Positions 29,077 through 37,484 of a DNA stretch of 64,000 bases are shown one piece after another (within the stretch, counting starts at the first letter, position 1; each line of letters opens with the position of its first letter). The notes beneath the pieces are model-generated. The model made no database searches and was not told the DNA's origin. It worked only from the letters and a program-made list of their open reading frames with translations. The translations under genes and the position numbers were made by a program. The stretch is from Terrilactibacillus sp. S3-3 (GTDB taxonomy: Bacteria; Bacillota; Bacilli; Bacillales; Sporolactobacillaceae). The stretch is from positions 682,001 through 746,000 of the forward strand of contig CP129291.1 in the NCBI GenBank assembly GCA_030437565.1. Reading direction: 5' to 3'.

Positions 29077-29534
29077 GTGGATAAGAAACTATATATCGCT
29101 TACGGTTCCAATCTGAACCTTTCGCAGATGGCGTCACGATCCCTACCGCAAAGGTGTTGGGTACCAGCACAATGAAAGGCTGGCGGCTCCTTTTCAGGGG
29201 CGCACATGCTGGTGCTGTGGCGACCGTTGAGCCTTTCAAAGGCGGCAGCGTCCCAGTGCTTGTTTGGGAGATAACGCCTGCCGACGAAGCAGCACTCGAC
29301 CGTTACGAAGGCTGGCCGTTCCTTTATCGCAAGGAAAATGTGAAAGTGAAGCTAAACGGCAAGTCCGTTACTGCAATGGTCTACATCATGAACGATGGGA
29401 GACCGCTGGGTCAGCCAAGCTGCTATTATTACAGTACAATTTTAGAAGGCTATAAAAGCGCGGGCTTTGATGTGGATATCCTGCGCAAAGCAACAACTGA
29501 CTCGGTGGATATGGAGGAAGCAGCTTATGAATGA
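29077..29534 (+). CDS. Gamma-glutamylcyclotransferase (GGCT/AIG2-like), one frameshift
   Basis: The GTG at 29077 (DKKLYIAYGSNLNLSQMA) follows AAGGAGGATATC. YGSNL is the GGCT substrate-binding signature, and the GWPFLYRKENV region contains the usual acidic/aromatic core (DRYEGWP). An indel near 29140 separates the first 20 residues from the rest (KVLGTSTMKGWRLLFRG). About 152 residues. The enzyme class releases 5-oxoproline from gamma-glutamyl compounds. Next to an amidoligase it may edit or reverse the conjugate. It overlaps the DUF5049 gene. Confidence 0.85.
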
Positions 29535-29706
29535 GAAGATTAAGGAGCAAATCCTTTCCATCCGGGAATGCGGGGTCACGAACATGTTTGATGTGAACCG
29601 AGTCCAGTATGAAGCCAATGAACGCGGCTTTTATGAATTGGTGGTATATTTGACAGAACATAAAGCTGAATATGTCCACTTCATACTGACAGGCAAAGTG
29701 GAATGA
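29527..29706 (+). CDS. DUF5049 domain protein
   Basis: The ATG at 29527 overlaps the GGCT stop by eight bases; AGGAAG lies ahead. The 59-residue product (EQILSIRECGVTNMFDVNRV and GFYELVVYLTEHKAEYVHFI) matches the DUF5049 pattern. It is the last gene of the amidoligase cassette and is closed by the 17-bp hairpin at 29733-29776. It is small and acidic, with two helices; a partner or substrate role for the ligase is only a guess. Confidence 0.75.
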   Translation: MNEKIKEQILSIRECGVTNMFDVNRVQYEANERGFYELVVYLTEHKAEYVHFILTGKVE

Positions 29707-29732
29707 AACAATGTAAATAAGCAATACAAACA

Positions 29733-29776
29733 GGGCAAAAGAAAAGAGCTTCTATGTAGGCTCTTTTCTTTTGCCC
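29733..29776 (+). terminator. 17-bp perfect hairpin between the cassette and terL
   Basis: GGGCAAAAGAAAAGAGC (29733-29749) is perfectly complementary to GCTCTTTTCTTTTGCCC (29760-29776) with a 10-base loop. It closes the accessory block. The pyrimidine-rich 3' arm has no long T tract after it, so an RNA-stability or partial termination role is also possible. Confidence 0.6.
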
Positions 29777-29796
29777 ATTTTAGAGAGGCGGTGCCT

Positions 29797-31402
29797 ATGC
29801 GAAAACTGAGGAAATATAAGCCGACCGCCTTTATGGCTGAGGGGTCATACTATGACAAGGATGCTGCCGATTATGCCGTGTCTTTTATCGAAGCGCTCTC
29901 TCATACTAAAGGTTCATGGGCGGGAAAGCCTTTTGAACTCATCGACTGGCAGGAGCAAATCGTCCGTGATTTATTCGGTATCTTAAAGCCAAATGGATAC
30001 CGCCAGTTTAACACGGCGTATGTAGAAATACCTAAAAAGATGGGAAAAAGTGAGCTTGCAGCAGCAATCGCACTTCTCCTCACATGCGGTGACGGTGAGG
30101 AGCGGGCAGAGGTGTACGGTTGTGCCGCGCTGATCAGCAGGCTTCTATCGTATTCGAAGTCGCTGCCGATATGGTACGGATGTGCCCTGCACTTAACAAG
30201 CGCGTAAAGCTGCTGGCTTCCACTAAGCGGCTGGTATACCTGCCGACCAACAGCTTCTATCAGGTACTGTCGGCTGAAGCTTACTCTAAACACGGCTTTA
30301 ATATACATGGTGTTGTATTCGATGAACTTCATACTCAGCCAAACCGGAAACTGTTTGATGTCATGACAAAAGGTTCTGGCGATGCGAGGATGCAGCCGTT
30401 GTATTTTCTTATTACCACAGCGGGAACGGACACCCAGAGTATCTGCTACGAAACGCACCAAAAAGCTCTGGACATCATTGAGGGAAGAAAGTATGATCCT
30501 ACCTTCTATCCTGTGATATACGGCGCGAAGGAAGAGGATGATTGGACTGACCCTAAAGTGTGGAAAAAAGCGAATCCCAGCTTAGGTATCACAGTCGGTA
30601 TCGACAAGGTGAAAGCTGCCTGCGAAAAAGCGAAGCAGCAGAACCCGGCTGAGGAGAATAGCTTCCGGCAATTGCGCCTGAACCAGTGGGTTAAGCAAGC
30701 CGTCCGTTGGATGCCGATGGCAAAGTGGGATGCCTGTTCATTTCCTGTTGATCCGGCGAGTCTTGAAGGCCGGGTATGTTATGGCGGACTTGACCTGTCC
30801 TCTACTACGGATATTACAGCCTTTGTGCTGGTTTTCCCACCGGAGGATGAAACAGATAAATACATCGTCCTTCCGTATTTCTGGATGCCTGAGGAAAATA
30901 TCGATCTGCGGGTCAGACGAGACCATGTGCAATACGACCTTTGGGAGAAACAGGGATATCTTAAGACCACCGAGGGCAACGTGGTACATTATGGCTATAT
31001 TGAACGGTTCATTGAAGAACTGGGCCAAAGGTACAATATCCGCGAAATTGCTTTTGACCGCTGGGGTGCTGTTCAGATGGTGCAGAACCTTGAGGGCCTG
31101 GGCTTTACGGTGGTTCCTTTCGGTCAGGGCTTTAAGATATGTCGCCGCCAACCAAGGAACTGATGAAGTTGACGCTGGAGGAGAAAATAGCTCATGGCGG
31201 CCATCCCGTTCTTAGGTGGATGATGGATAACATCTATATTAAGACCGACCCGGCAGGCAACATAAAGCCGGACAAGGAAAAAAGCACAGAAAGAATAGAT
31301 GGCGCGGTGGCGACCATTATGGCGCTCGACCGTGCCATTCGCTGCGGCTCCGGCAATGGTGGCAATTCAGTGTACAACGAGAGAGGTTTACTAATCCTTT
31401 AA
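29797..31402 (+). CDS. Phage terminase large subunit, frameshifted
   Basis: The ATG at 29797 (MRKLRKYKPTAFMAEGSYY) follows GAGGCGGTGCCT; a GTG six bases earlier is possible. The ATPase domain has the Walker A-like VEIPKKMGKSELAAAIA and Walker B GVVFDELHTQ, and the nuclease domain has the acidic YGGLDLSSTTDITAF. Indels lie near 30125 and 31140. The joined protein is about 535 residues, normal for this family. It translocates phage DNA into the prohead and cuts it. Confidence 0.92.
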
Positions 31403-31452
31403 ACCTAAGCGATTGTTGATATGGTGGAAAAATGTTTTCGGAGGTGATGCCT

Positions 31453-32698
31453 ATGAAACTATTAAAAGGATTGTTCCGTTCAAGAGATAAACCGCAAAAC
31501 CGTGTGGGCAGCGCATTTTCGTTTCTGTTCGGTGGCACTACGTCGGGCAAAACGGTCAACGAGCGGACTGCCATGCAGGCCACGGCAGTGTATGCCTGCG
31601 TAAGGATACTGGCCGAAGCCATAGCTGGACTGCCACTGCACATTTATCGTTACCGATTGGACGGTGGCAAAGAACGCATAAGTCAGCACCCGCTTTATTA
31701 TCTACTCCATAACGAACCCAATCCGGAGATGACTTCATTTGTGTTTCGAGAAACACTGATGAGTCATCTTTTACTTTGGGGCAATGCTTACGCACAAGTG
31801 GTTCGAAATGGGCGTGGGCAGGCAGTTGCACTATATCCTCTGCTCCCGAACAAGATGGAAGTCAGCCGAGCCCAGAATGGCGAATTGATATATACCTATT
31901 ACCGCGACGCCGACGAAAGTGGTCAAAATCCAAAAGGCGGCTATGTCATACTTCGTAAGGATGAGGTACTCCACATTCCTGGTCTGGGCTTTGATGGACT
32001 CATTGGGTATAGCCCCATTGCAATGGCAAAAAATGCTATTGGTATGGCACTTGCTACTGAGGAGTACGGCGCGACGTTCTTCGCCAATGGTGCCAATCCA
32101 GGTGGTGTGCTGGAACATCCGGGTGTGATCAAGACATTCAGCGGGTCAAGGATAGCTGGAACAGTGCTTATCAAGGCAGTGGCAATGCACATAGGGTGGC
32201 GGTTCTGGAGGAAGGAATGAAGTTTCAGGCTATTGGCATTCCTCCGGAGCAAGCGCAATTTCTGGAGACGAGGAAGTTCCAAATCAATGAAATCGCCCGC
32301 ATTTTTAGGATACCGCCCCATATGGTGGGTGACCTTGAGAAGTCCAGCTTCTCCAACATCGAGCAGCAGAGCCTTGAATTTGTGAAGTATACGCTTAACC
32401 CGTGGGTGGTGCGCTGGGAGCAGTCGCTTCAGCAGTCGCTCATCCTGCCTTCCGAGAAGCCGTCGCTGTTTATCAAGTTTAACCTAGATGGCCTGCTTCG
32501 TGGTGATTACCAAAGCCGGATGAACGGTTACGCTGTCGGGCGGCAGAATGGCTGGCTGTCGGCAAATGACATCCGGGAACTGGAGGACATGAACCGCATC
32601 CCCGCTGAGGATGGTGGTGACTTATATCTGGTCACGGCAATATGCTCCCGCTCTCACAAGCGGGAAATTTTTATTCAAAGGAGGACAACGGACAATGA
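31453..32698 (+). CDS. HK97-family phage portal protein, frameshifted
   Basis: The ATG at 31453 (MKLLKGLFRSRDKPQN) follows GGAGGTGATGCCT. Typical portal motifs are AVYACVRILAEAIAGLPLHI, PNPEMTSFVFRETLMSH and RIPPHMVGDLEKSSFSNIEQ. Indels near 32130 and 32635 split it; with the second corrected it ends NFYSKEDNGQ with TGA 32696-32698, overlapping the protease ATG. About 415 residues. It forms the dodecameric DNA entry channel of the head. Confidence 0.92.
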
Positions 32699-33383
32699 GG
32701 AAATTTTGGAATTGGGTAAGAGATTCCGATGGGGAACGTACCCTCTATCTTAACGGAGTAATCTCCGAAGAAACCTGGTGGGGCGACGAGGTCACTCCAA
32801 AGCTGTTCAAAGATGAACTAATGGCTGGAACAGGTAATGTTACAGTGTGGATCAACTCGCCCGGTGGCGACGTGTTTGCAGCAGCACAGATTTACAACAT
32901 GCTCATGGAATATAGCGGAAAAGTCACTGTGAAAATCGATGGGCTTGCGGCAAGTGCCGCTTCGGTCATCGCGATGGCAGGTGGCGATGTGTATATGTCG
33001 CCCGTATCCATGATCATGATCCATAACCCCTCGACCGTTGCCATCGGTGACAGCGAAGAAATGCTGCGTGCCAAAGCGTTGCTGGATGAGGTTAAAGAAA
33101 GCATCATCAATGCTTATGAGTTGAAGTCAGGGTTTCCCGCACCAAACTCTCTCATCTGATGGATGCGGAGACGTGGATGAATGCAATTAAAGCCATTGAG
33201 CTTGGTTTTGCCGACAAGATCATGTTTATGGAGAGTGAGCCGCCTGATTTGTCGGATAGTCTCATCTTTAGCCGGATGGCGGTCACCAACTCGCTTATCA
33301 GTAAACTGCCGAAGCACCAACAACAGAAAACAGGTACCCCGATAGAGTCGCTGTATAAGCGGCTTTCTTTAATTTCTCACTAA
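32695..33383 (+). CDS. Head maturation protease, ClpP-related, one frameshift
   Basis: The ATG at 32695 (MRKFWNWVRDSDGERTLYLN) overlaps the portal stop and follows AAAGGAGGAC. The ClpP-type serine lies in GLAASAASVIAMAGG, the histidine in MIMIHNPST, and the aspartate presumably in LMDAETWMNA. One indel near 33135 (SGFPAPN should read SGLSRTKLSHLMDAE). About 229 residues. It cleaves the scaffold delta domain of the capsid protein during maturation. Confidence 0.9.
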
Positions 33384-33402
33384 TTTGAAGGAGGAAATCA
33401 CA

Positions 33403-34594
33403 ATGAGCAAAATTCTGGAATTGCGCGAGAAGCGCGCTAAGGCATGGGACGCGGCCAAGGCGTTCCTTGATACTAAACGTGGCGGAGATGGTCTTTTGTC
33501 AGCCGAGGATACCGCTACCTATGACAAGATGGAAGCTGATGTTGTGGCACTTGGAAAGGAAATCGAGCGTCTGGAGCGTCAGGCGGCCATCGATCTTGAA
33601 TTGGAGAAAGCAACCAGTAACCCTATTACGAACTCACCTACAAGCACCGGTGATGAAAAAACTGGCCGTGCGAGCGCTGAATATAAAAAGGCGTTCTGGA
33701 ACGCTATGCGTGACAATGTCAGTTATGAGGTCAGGAATGCCCTGAAGATTGGCACCGATTCCGAAGGCGGCTATCTCGTGCCGGACGAATTCGAGCGCAC
33801 CCTTGTGGAAGCGTTGGAGGAAGAAAATATCTTCCGCAAGCTGGCCAATGTTATCACTACCTCTTCCGGCGACCGCAAAATTCCTGTAGTGGCAAGCAAA
33901 GGTACCGCAAGCTGGGTTGATGAAGAGGGCGTTATCCCTGAAAGCGATGACAGCTTCGGGCAGGTTTCCATTGGTGCCTACAAGCTGGCGACGATGATTA
34001 AGGTCTCCGAGGAACTTTTAAACGATTCCGTGTTCAATCTCGAAAGCTACATCACAAGGGAATTTGCACGTCGTATCGGCAACAAGGAGGAGGAAGCCTT
34101 CTTTGTAGGTGATGGCACAGGTAAACCAACAAATTCTGAATGCTACAGGTGGCGGTCAAGTCGGTGTTACTACAGCAAGTGCCACTGCCATCACACTGGA
34201 TGAAGTATTAGATTTGTTCTACAGTTTGAAAGCACCTTATCGTAATAAGGCGGTATTCGTAATGAACGATGCCACTATTAAGGCCATCCGCAAATTGAAA
34301 GACGGCAACGGGCAGTACCTCTGGCAGCCTTCCATCCAGGCGGGAACACCTGATACCATCCTCAACCGTCCTTTGTACACCTCTGCATATGTACCCACCA
34401 TTGAAGCAGGGGCAAAGACAGTAGTATTCGGCGATTTTAGCTATTACTGGGTGGCTGACCGTCAGGGAAGAGTGTTCAAGCGTTTAAATGAACTATTCGC
34501 CGCTACGGGACAGGTAGGCTTCATTGCTACCCAGCGCGTTGACGGCAAGCTTATCTTGCCCGAGGCCGTTAAGGTACTCCAGCAGAAAGCTTAA
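33403..34594 (+). CDS. HK97-family major capsid protein, one frameshift
   Basis: The ATG at 33403 (MSKILELREKRAKAWDAAKA) follows GAAGGAGG. The first 105 residues are a coiled-coil delta/scaffold domain removed by the protease upstream. The capsid fold begins near KIGTDSEGGYLVPDEFE and includes DKIPVVASKGTASWVDEEG-like and NEEEAFFVGDGTGKP segments. One indel near 34130 breaks the frame, after which GGGQVGVTTASATAITLDEV continues. About 397 residues. It forms the icosahedral shell. Confidence 0.92.
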
Positions 34595-34606
34595 CGGAGG
34601 TGCGAT

Positions 34607-34831
34607 ATGAGTTATAACACGAAGAACTACACGAAACAAGGCGGCGAGAAATGGGTAATTGGAGGAGAACTGGAAATTCTGCCGGGGGCCTCTGTAACGG
34701 GGCTCCCCGTTGCCGAGAACCAGCAGGATAGCATTGCCACGGATGTGGCCACTCTCCAAGCTGACTTCAATGCACTGCTCTCTAAACTGAAAGCGGCGGG
34801 GCTGATGGAAGCCGATGAAGGTGGAATATAA
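34607..34831 (+). CDS. Head fiber/decoration-like phage protein
   Basis: The ATG at 34607 (MSYNTKNYTKQGGEKWVIGG) follows ACGGAGGTGCGAT. The 74-residue product has a conserved short N-terminal beta segment (EKWVIGGELEILPGASVTGL) and a C-terminal helix (ATLQADFNALLSKLKAAGL). It resembles the small head-fiber proteins encoded directly after HK97 capsid genes in Bacillota siphophages. Intact. Structural role inferred from place and pattern. Confidence 0.7.
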   Translation: MSYNTKNYTKQGGEKWVIGGELEILPGASVTGLPVAENQQDSIATDVATLQADFNALLSKLKAAGLMEADEGGI

Positions 34832-34843
34832 AAGGAGGTCGGT

Positions 34844-35173
34844 ATGGGTATGGCAGTAGCAGATAATCTCCTACCTAAGGTCAAGGCGAACTTAATCCTG
34901 ACGCATAACGAGGACGATGATCTCCTTATTGGATTCATCACTGCTGCCGTGTCCTATGCGCAGAGTTATCAGCATATTGCTGACGATTATTACGAAACCC
35001 ACACTATGCCTCCTACCACAGAACAGGCTGTGATCATGTTGTCGAGTCATTTCTATGAAAGTAGGGATGGCTCGACTGCCGGATTTTTTGCGGACAACAT
35101 ACAAGCGAGTCAGCAGGTATGGAACACGGTGAATATGCTCCTGCGGCGGCTTGACCGGGAGTGGGGTGTATGA
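34844..35173 (+). CDS. Head-tail connector, gp6-like
   Basis: The ATG at 34844 follows AAAGGAGGTCGGT; a second ATG six bases later is equally spaced. The 109-residue helical protein (LILTHNEDDDLLIGFITAA, QAVIMLSSHFYESRDGS) matches the HK97 gp6/SPP1 gp15 connector family that forms a ring under the portal. Intact. Confidence 0.85.
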   Translation: MGMAVADNLLPKVKANLILTHNEDDDLLIGFITAAVSYAQSYQHIADDYYETHTMPPTTEQAVIMLSSHFYESRDGSTAGFFADNIQASQQVWNTVNMLLRRLDREWGV

Positions 35174-35511
35174 ATATGAGTTTCGGAAGGATGAACACCT
35201 TCATTGACATTATAAGTACAGTTTCGAGCAAGGATAGCGAGGGTTTTACCAGAACAAGTGACACCATCCTTGCCAGTATGCGTGCTTATAAAGAAGAACG
35301 ACACGGTAATGAGCGGTGGGCCAACAGGGCGGCATTTTCCACTGCATCCTCACTTTTTAGATTCAGAAAAATCCCTGGACTTAAGATCACAACGGAAATG
35401 ATCATTGTCAGTGCTGACGGGAGGTACCGGGTTCTAAGTGTTGAGGATGTAAGAGGTCGTGGGATGTATGTTGAGGTTTTAGCCGAGAGACTGGAACCCA
35501 CAGTGAGGTGA
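35170..35511 (+). CDS. Head closure (head-tail adaptor) protein
   Basis: The ATG at 35170 overlaps the connector stop. The 113-residue beta-rich product (MNTFIDIISTVSSKDSEGFT, FRKIPGLKITTEMIIVSADG, RYRVLSVEDVRGRG) has the SPP1 gp16-like head-closure layout. It is intact and lies in the fixed order connector, closure, gp10-like, completion and major tail. It plugs the portal before tail joining. Confidence 0.83.
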   Translation: MNMSFGRMNTFIDIISTVSSKDSEGFTRTSDTILASMRAYKEERHGNERWANRAAFSTASSLFRFRKIPGLKITTEMIIVSADGRYRVLSVEDVRGRGMYVEVLAERLEPTVR

Positions 35512-35516
35512 TGGAT

Positions 35517-35953
35517 ATGGCAAAAGTTAACGTAAAGATGCCGGAGGACTTTCTTTTGAAGGTATCCCGGCTGGCTGACCAGACCGACGTGATCGTCCCC
35601 AAGGTGTTAGAAGTCGGAGGCGCAGTGGTATTGGAGAGGTCAAGGTCAAAGGCAATCTGCGCATGGTGATCGGCAAGAACACGAAATACCCTTCCGAGTC
35701 CACTGGCGAGCTGCTCTCTTCCCTTGGTGTCACGGCTGCAAAGCAGGATAGGGACGGTAACTATAATGTGAAAGTGGGTTTTGCAGAGCCGCGTTCGGAT
35801 GGCGGGAGCAACGCCAAAATTGCCAACATTATCGAATATGGCAAACACGGCCAGCCCGCAAAACCTTTCCTGAAGCCTGCTAGGACTGCTTCCCGGAAAC
35901 CTTGCACCGACGCGATGATCGCCAAACTGGAGGAGGAGATCGGCAAGCTATGA
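35517..35953 (+). CDS. HK97 gp10-like tail/neck protein, one frameshift
   Basis: The ATG at 35517 (MAKVNVKMPEDFLLKVSRLA) lies six bases after GAGGTG; an earlier ATG at 35511 is too close to the site. A missing base near 35642 breaks the frame; the second half reads VIGKNTKYPSESTGELLSSL and PAKPFLKPARTASRKPC. About 145 residues. The PFLxPA motif is typical of the HK97 gp10 family, which caps the tail tube. Confidence 0.87.
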
Positions 35954-36291
35954 GCATTTTATCGGAACTGAATACCCTTGTATCCGCCATACCGCTTCCC
36001 GTGGAGACCGGCGTTTTTTCAGGTAAAGCACCGGATGAGTATGTCGTCATTCTCCCGCTTTCAGACATCTTTGAAGTCCACGCAGATAACCGCCCAGGGT
36101 TTGAGGTGCAGGAAGCAAGAATATCACTATTCTCAAAGGGCAACTACCTGTTATGTAAAAAGCAGATCGTAACGGCCTTGCTGAATGCGGATTTCACGGT
36201 GACTGAACACCGGTATATCGGTCACGAGGACGATACGGGGTATCACCATTACGCCATCGATGTGGCGAAAAACTATGGATTGGAGGAATAA
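35950..36291 (+). CDS. Tail completion/terminator protein
   Basis: The ATG at 35950 overlaps the previous stop. The 113-residue product (MSILSELNTLVSAIPLPVET, YVVILPLSDIFEVHADNRPG, YHHYAIDVAKNYG) has the alpha/beta fold pattern of siphophage tail terminators (DUF3168-like). Intact. The family is inferred mainly from position between the gp10-like and major tail genes. Confidence 0.75.
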   Translation: MSILSELNTLVSAIPLPVETGVFSGKAPDEYVVILPLSDIFEVHADNRPGFEVQEARISLFSKGNYLLCKKQIVTALLNADFTVTEHRYIGHEDDTGYHHYAIDVAKNYGLEE

Positions 36292-36295
36292 CACT

Positions 36296-36886
36296 ATGGC
36301 AACTATCGGTCTTGACAGACTGTATTATTCAAAAATAACCGAGGACGTCAACGGCGAAGAAACCTACGGACCGCCTACCGTTCTTGCCAAAGCCATTACC
36401 GCTGAGCTCTCGGTGGAACTGGTGGAGGCAATCCTGTATGCGGATGACGGTGCAGCCGAGGTCGTTAAGGACTTCAACAGCGGTACACTTACCCTTGGTG
36501 TAGACGACATTGGTCCCACCGTTGCGGCGGATCTGACAGGCGCCACCACAGACGACAATGGCGTACTGATTTCGGCCAGTGAGAACGTGGGGACACCCGT
36601 CGCGGTGGGCTTTCGCGCACAGAAGGCAAACGGCACATACCGCTATTTCTGGCTCTACCGCGTGAAGTTTGGACTCCCCGCTACGAACCTGCAGACCAAG
36701 GCTGATTCCATCACCTTCTCCACGCCTACCATCGAGGGTACGGTCATGCGTAGGAACAAGCTCGACGGTATGGGCAAGCACCCATGGAAAGCTGAGGTTA
36801 CCGAAGGAGACCCTGGTGTCTCTTCCGCTACCATCACCGGCTGGTTCTCGCAGGTCTATGAACCGGTCTATACGCCGGAACCTTAG
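36296..36886 (+). CDS. Major tail protein (phi13 type)
   Basis: The ATG at 36296 (MATIGLDRLYYSKITEDVNG) follows TTGGAGGAATAACACT. The 196-residue sequence is intact and shows the family signature TLTLGVDDIGPTVAADLTGA, VAVGFRAQKANGTYRYFWLY and VKFGLPATNLQTKADSITF. It polymerises into the tail tube around the tape measure. Confidence 0.9.
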   Translation: MATIGLDRLYYSKITEDVNGEETYGPPTVLAKAITAELSVELVEAILYADDGAAEVVKDFNSGTLTLGVDDIGPTVAADLTGATTDDNGVLISASENVGTPVAVGFRAQKANGTYRYFWLYRVKFGLPATNLQTKADSITFSTPTIEGTVMRRNKLDGMGKHPWKAEVTEGDPGVSSATITGWFSQVYEPVYTPEP

Positions 36887-36897
36887 GAGGGTTAACT

Positions 36898-37283
36898 ATG
36901 GATAATGAGAGAAGTGCCGTCATCAATATCGGCGGCAGAGATTATGAACTAATCCTGACCACACGTGCCACAAAAGCAATTGCAAATCGGTATGGTGGAC
37001 TTGAAGATCTCGGGGAAAAACTGATGAAATCTGAGAACTTTGAGATGGCATTGGATGAGATTGTGTGGCTTTTGACACTTTTAGCCAACCAGTCCATCCT
37101 TATTCGCAACCTCAAAAATAAGAATACACCTGAGGATTTGCTACCGAGGAGGAAGTTGAGCTTCTTACCTCCCCGCTGGACTTAGCGGCATATAAAAATG
37201 CTATAACCGAAGCGATGTTCAGGGGCACAAAGCGCAATGTGGAAAGTGAAGAAGAAACCCCAAAAAACGCGGAAGTCGGGTAA
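36898..37283 (+). CDS. Tail assembly chaperone (G-type), one indel
   Basis: The ATG at 36898 (MDNERSAVINIGGRDYELIL) follows TTAGGAGGGTTAACT. A missing base near 37142 splits the frame; corrected, it continues LTEEEVELLTSPLDLAAYKN to a TAA at 37281-37283, about 128 residues. It ends just after an AAAAAAC heptamer at 37262-37268 in the right phase for -1 slippage, as expected for the short product of a G/GT pair. Confidence 0.83.
37262..37268 (+). promoter_or_regulatory. Probable -1 ribosomal slippery site in the tail chaperone
   Basis: The reading-frame codons are CCA AAA AAC, so the heptamer A-AAA-AAC is in the canonical X-XXY-YYZ phase, 12 bases before the zero-frame stop. Slippage leads into the open frame at 37268-37470. 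Confidence 0.55.
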
Positions 37284-37470
37284 CGGACGAGGAAGTCTTT
37301 ACCCGGCTTTATTATTATGGCACGGTGCAGATGGGCATGAGTGACGAGGGCTTTTGGCTCATGCCTATTGGTCTATTTCTAGATCTGTGGGCCTGTCACA
37401 AGCAGTTCCTTGGCATCGAGAAGCCAAAAAAAACCGTACGATTGATGATATTATACCGCCGGGTATATAG
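37268..37470 (+). CDS. Tail assembly chaperone T-extension made by -1 frameshift, one indel
   Basis: After slippage the frame reads RGSRVTDEEVFTRLYYYG, then MGMSDEGFWLMPIGLFLDLW and CHKQFLGIEKPKK. This is the conserved second-frame domain of siphophage chaperones, and it has no ribosome site of its own. An indel in the A run near 37428 is needed to reach RTIDDIIPPGI and TAG 37468-37470. The fusion protein would be about 190 residues and would recruit the tape measure during tail assembly. Confidence 0.72.
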
Positions 37471-37484
37471 GAGGAGGTGAAGGC

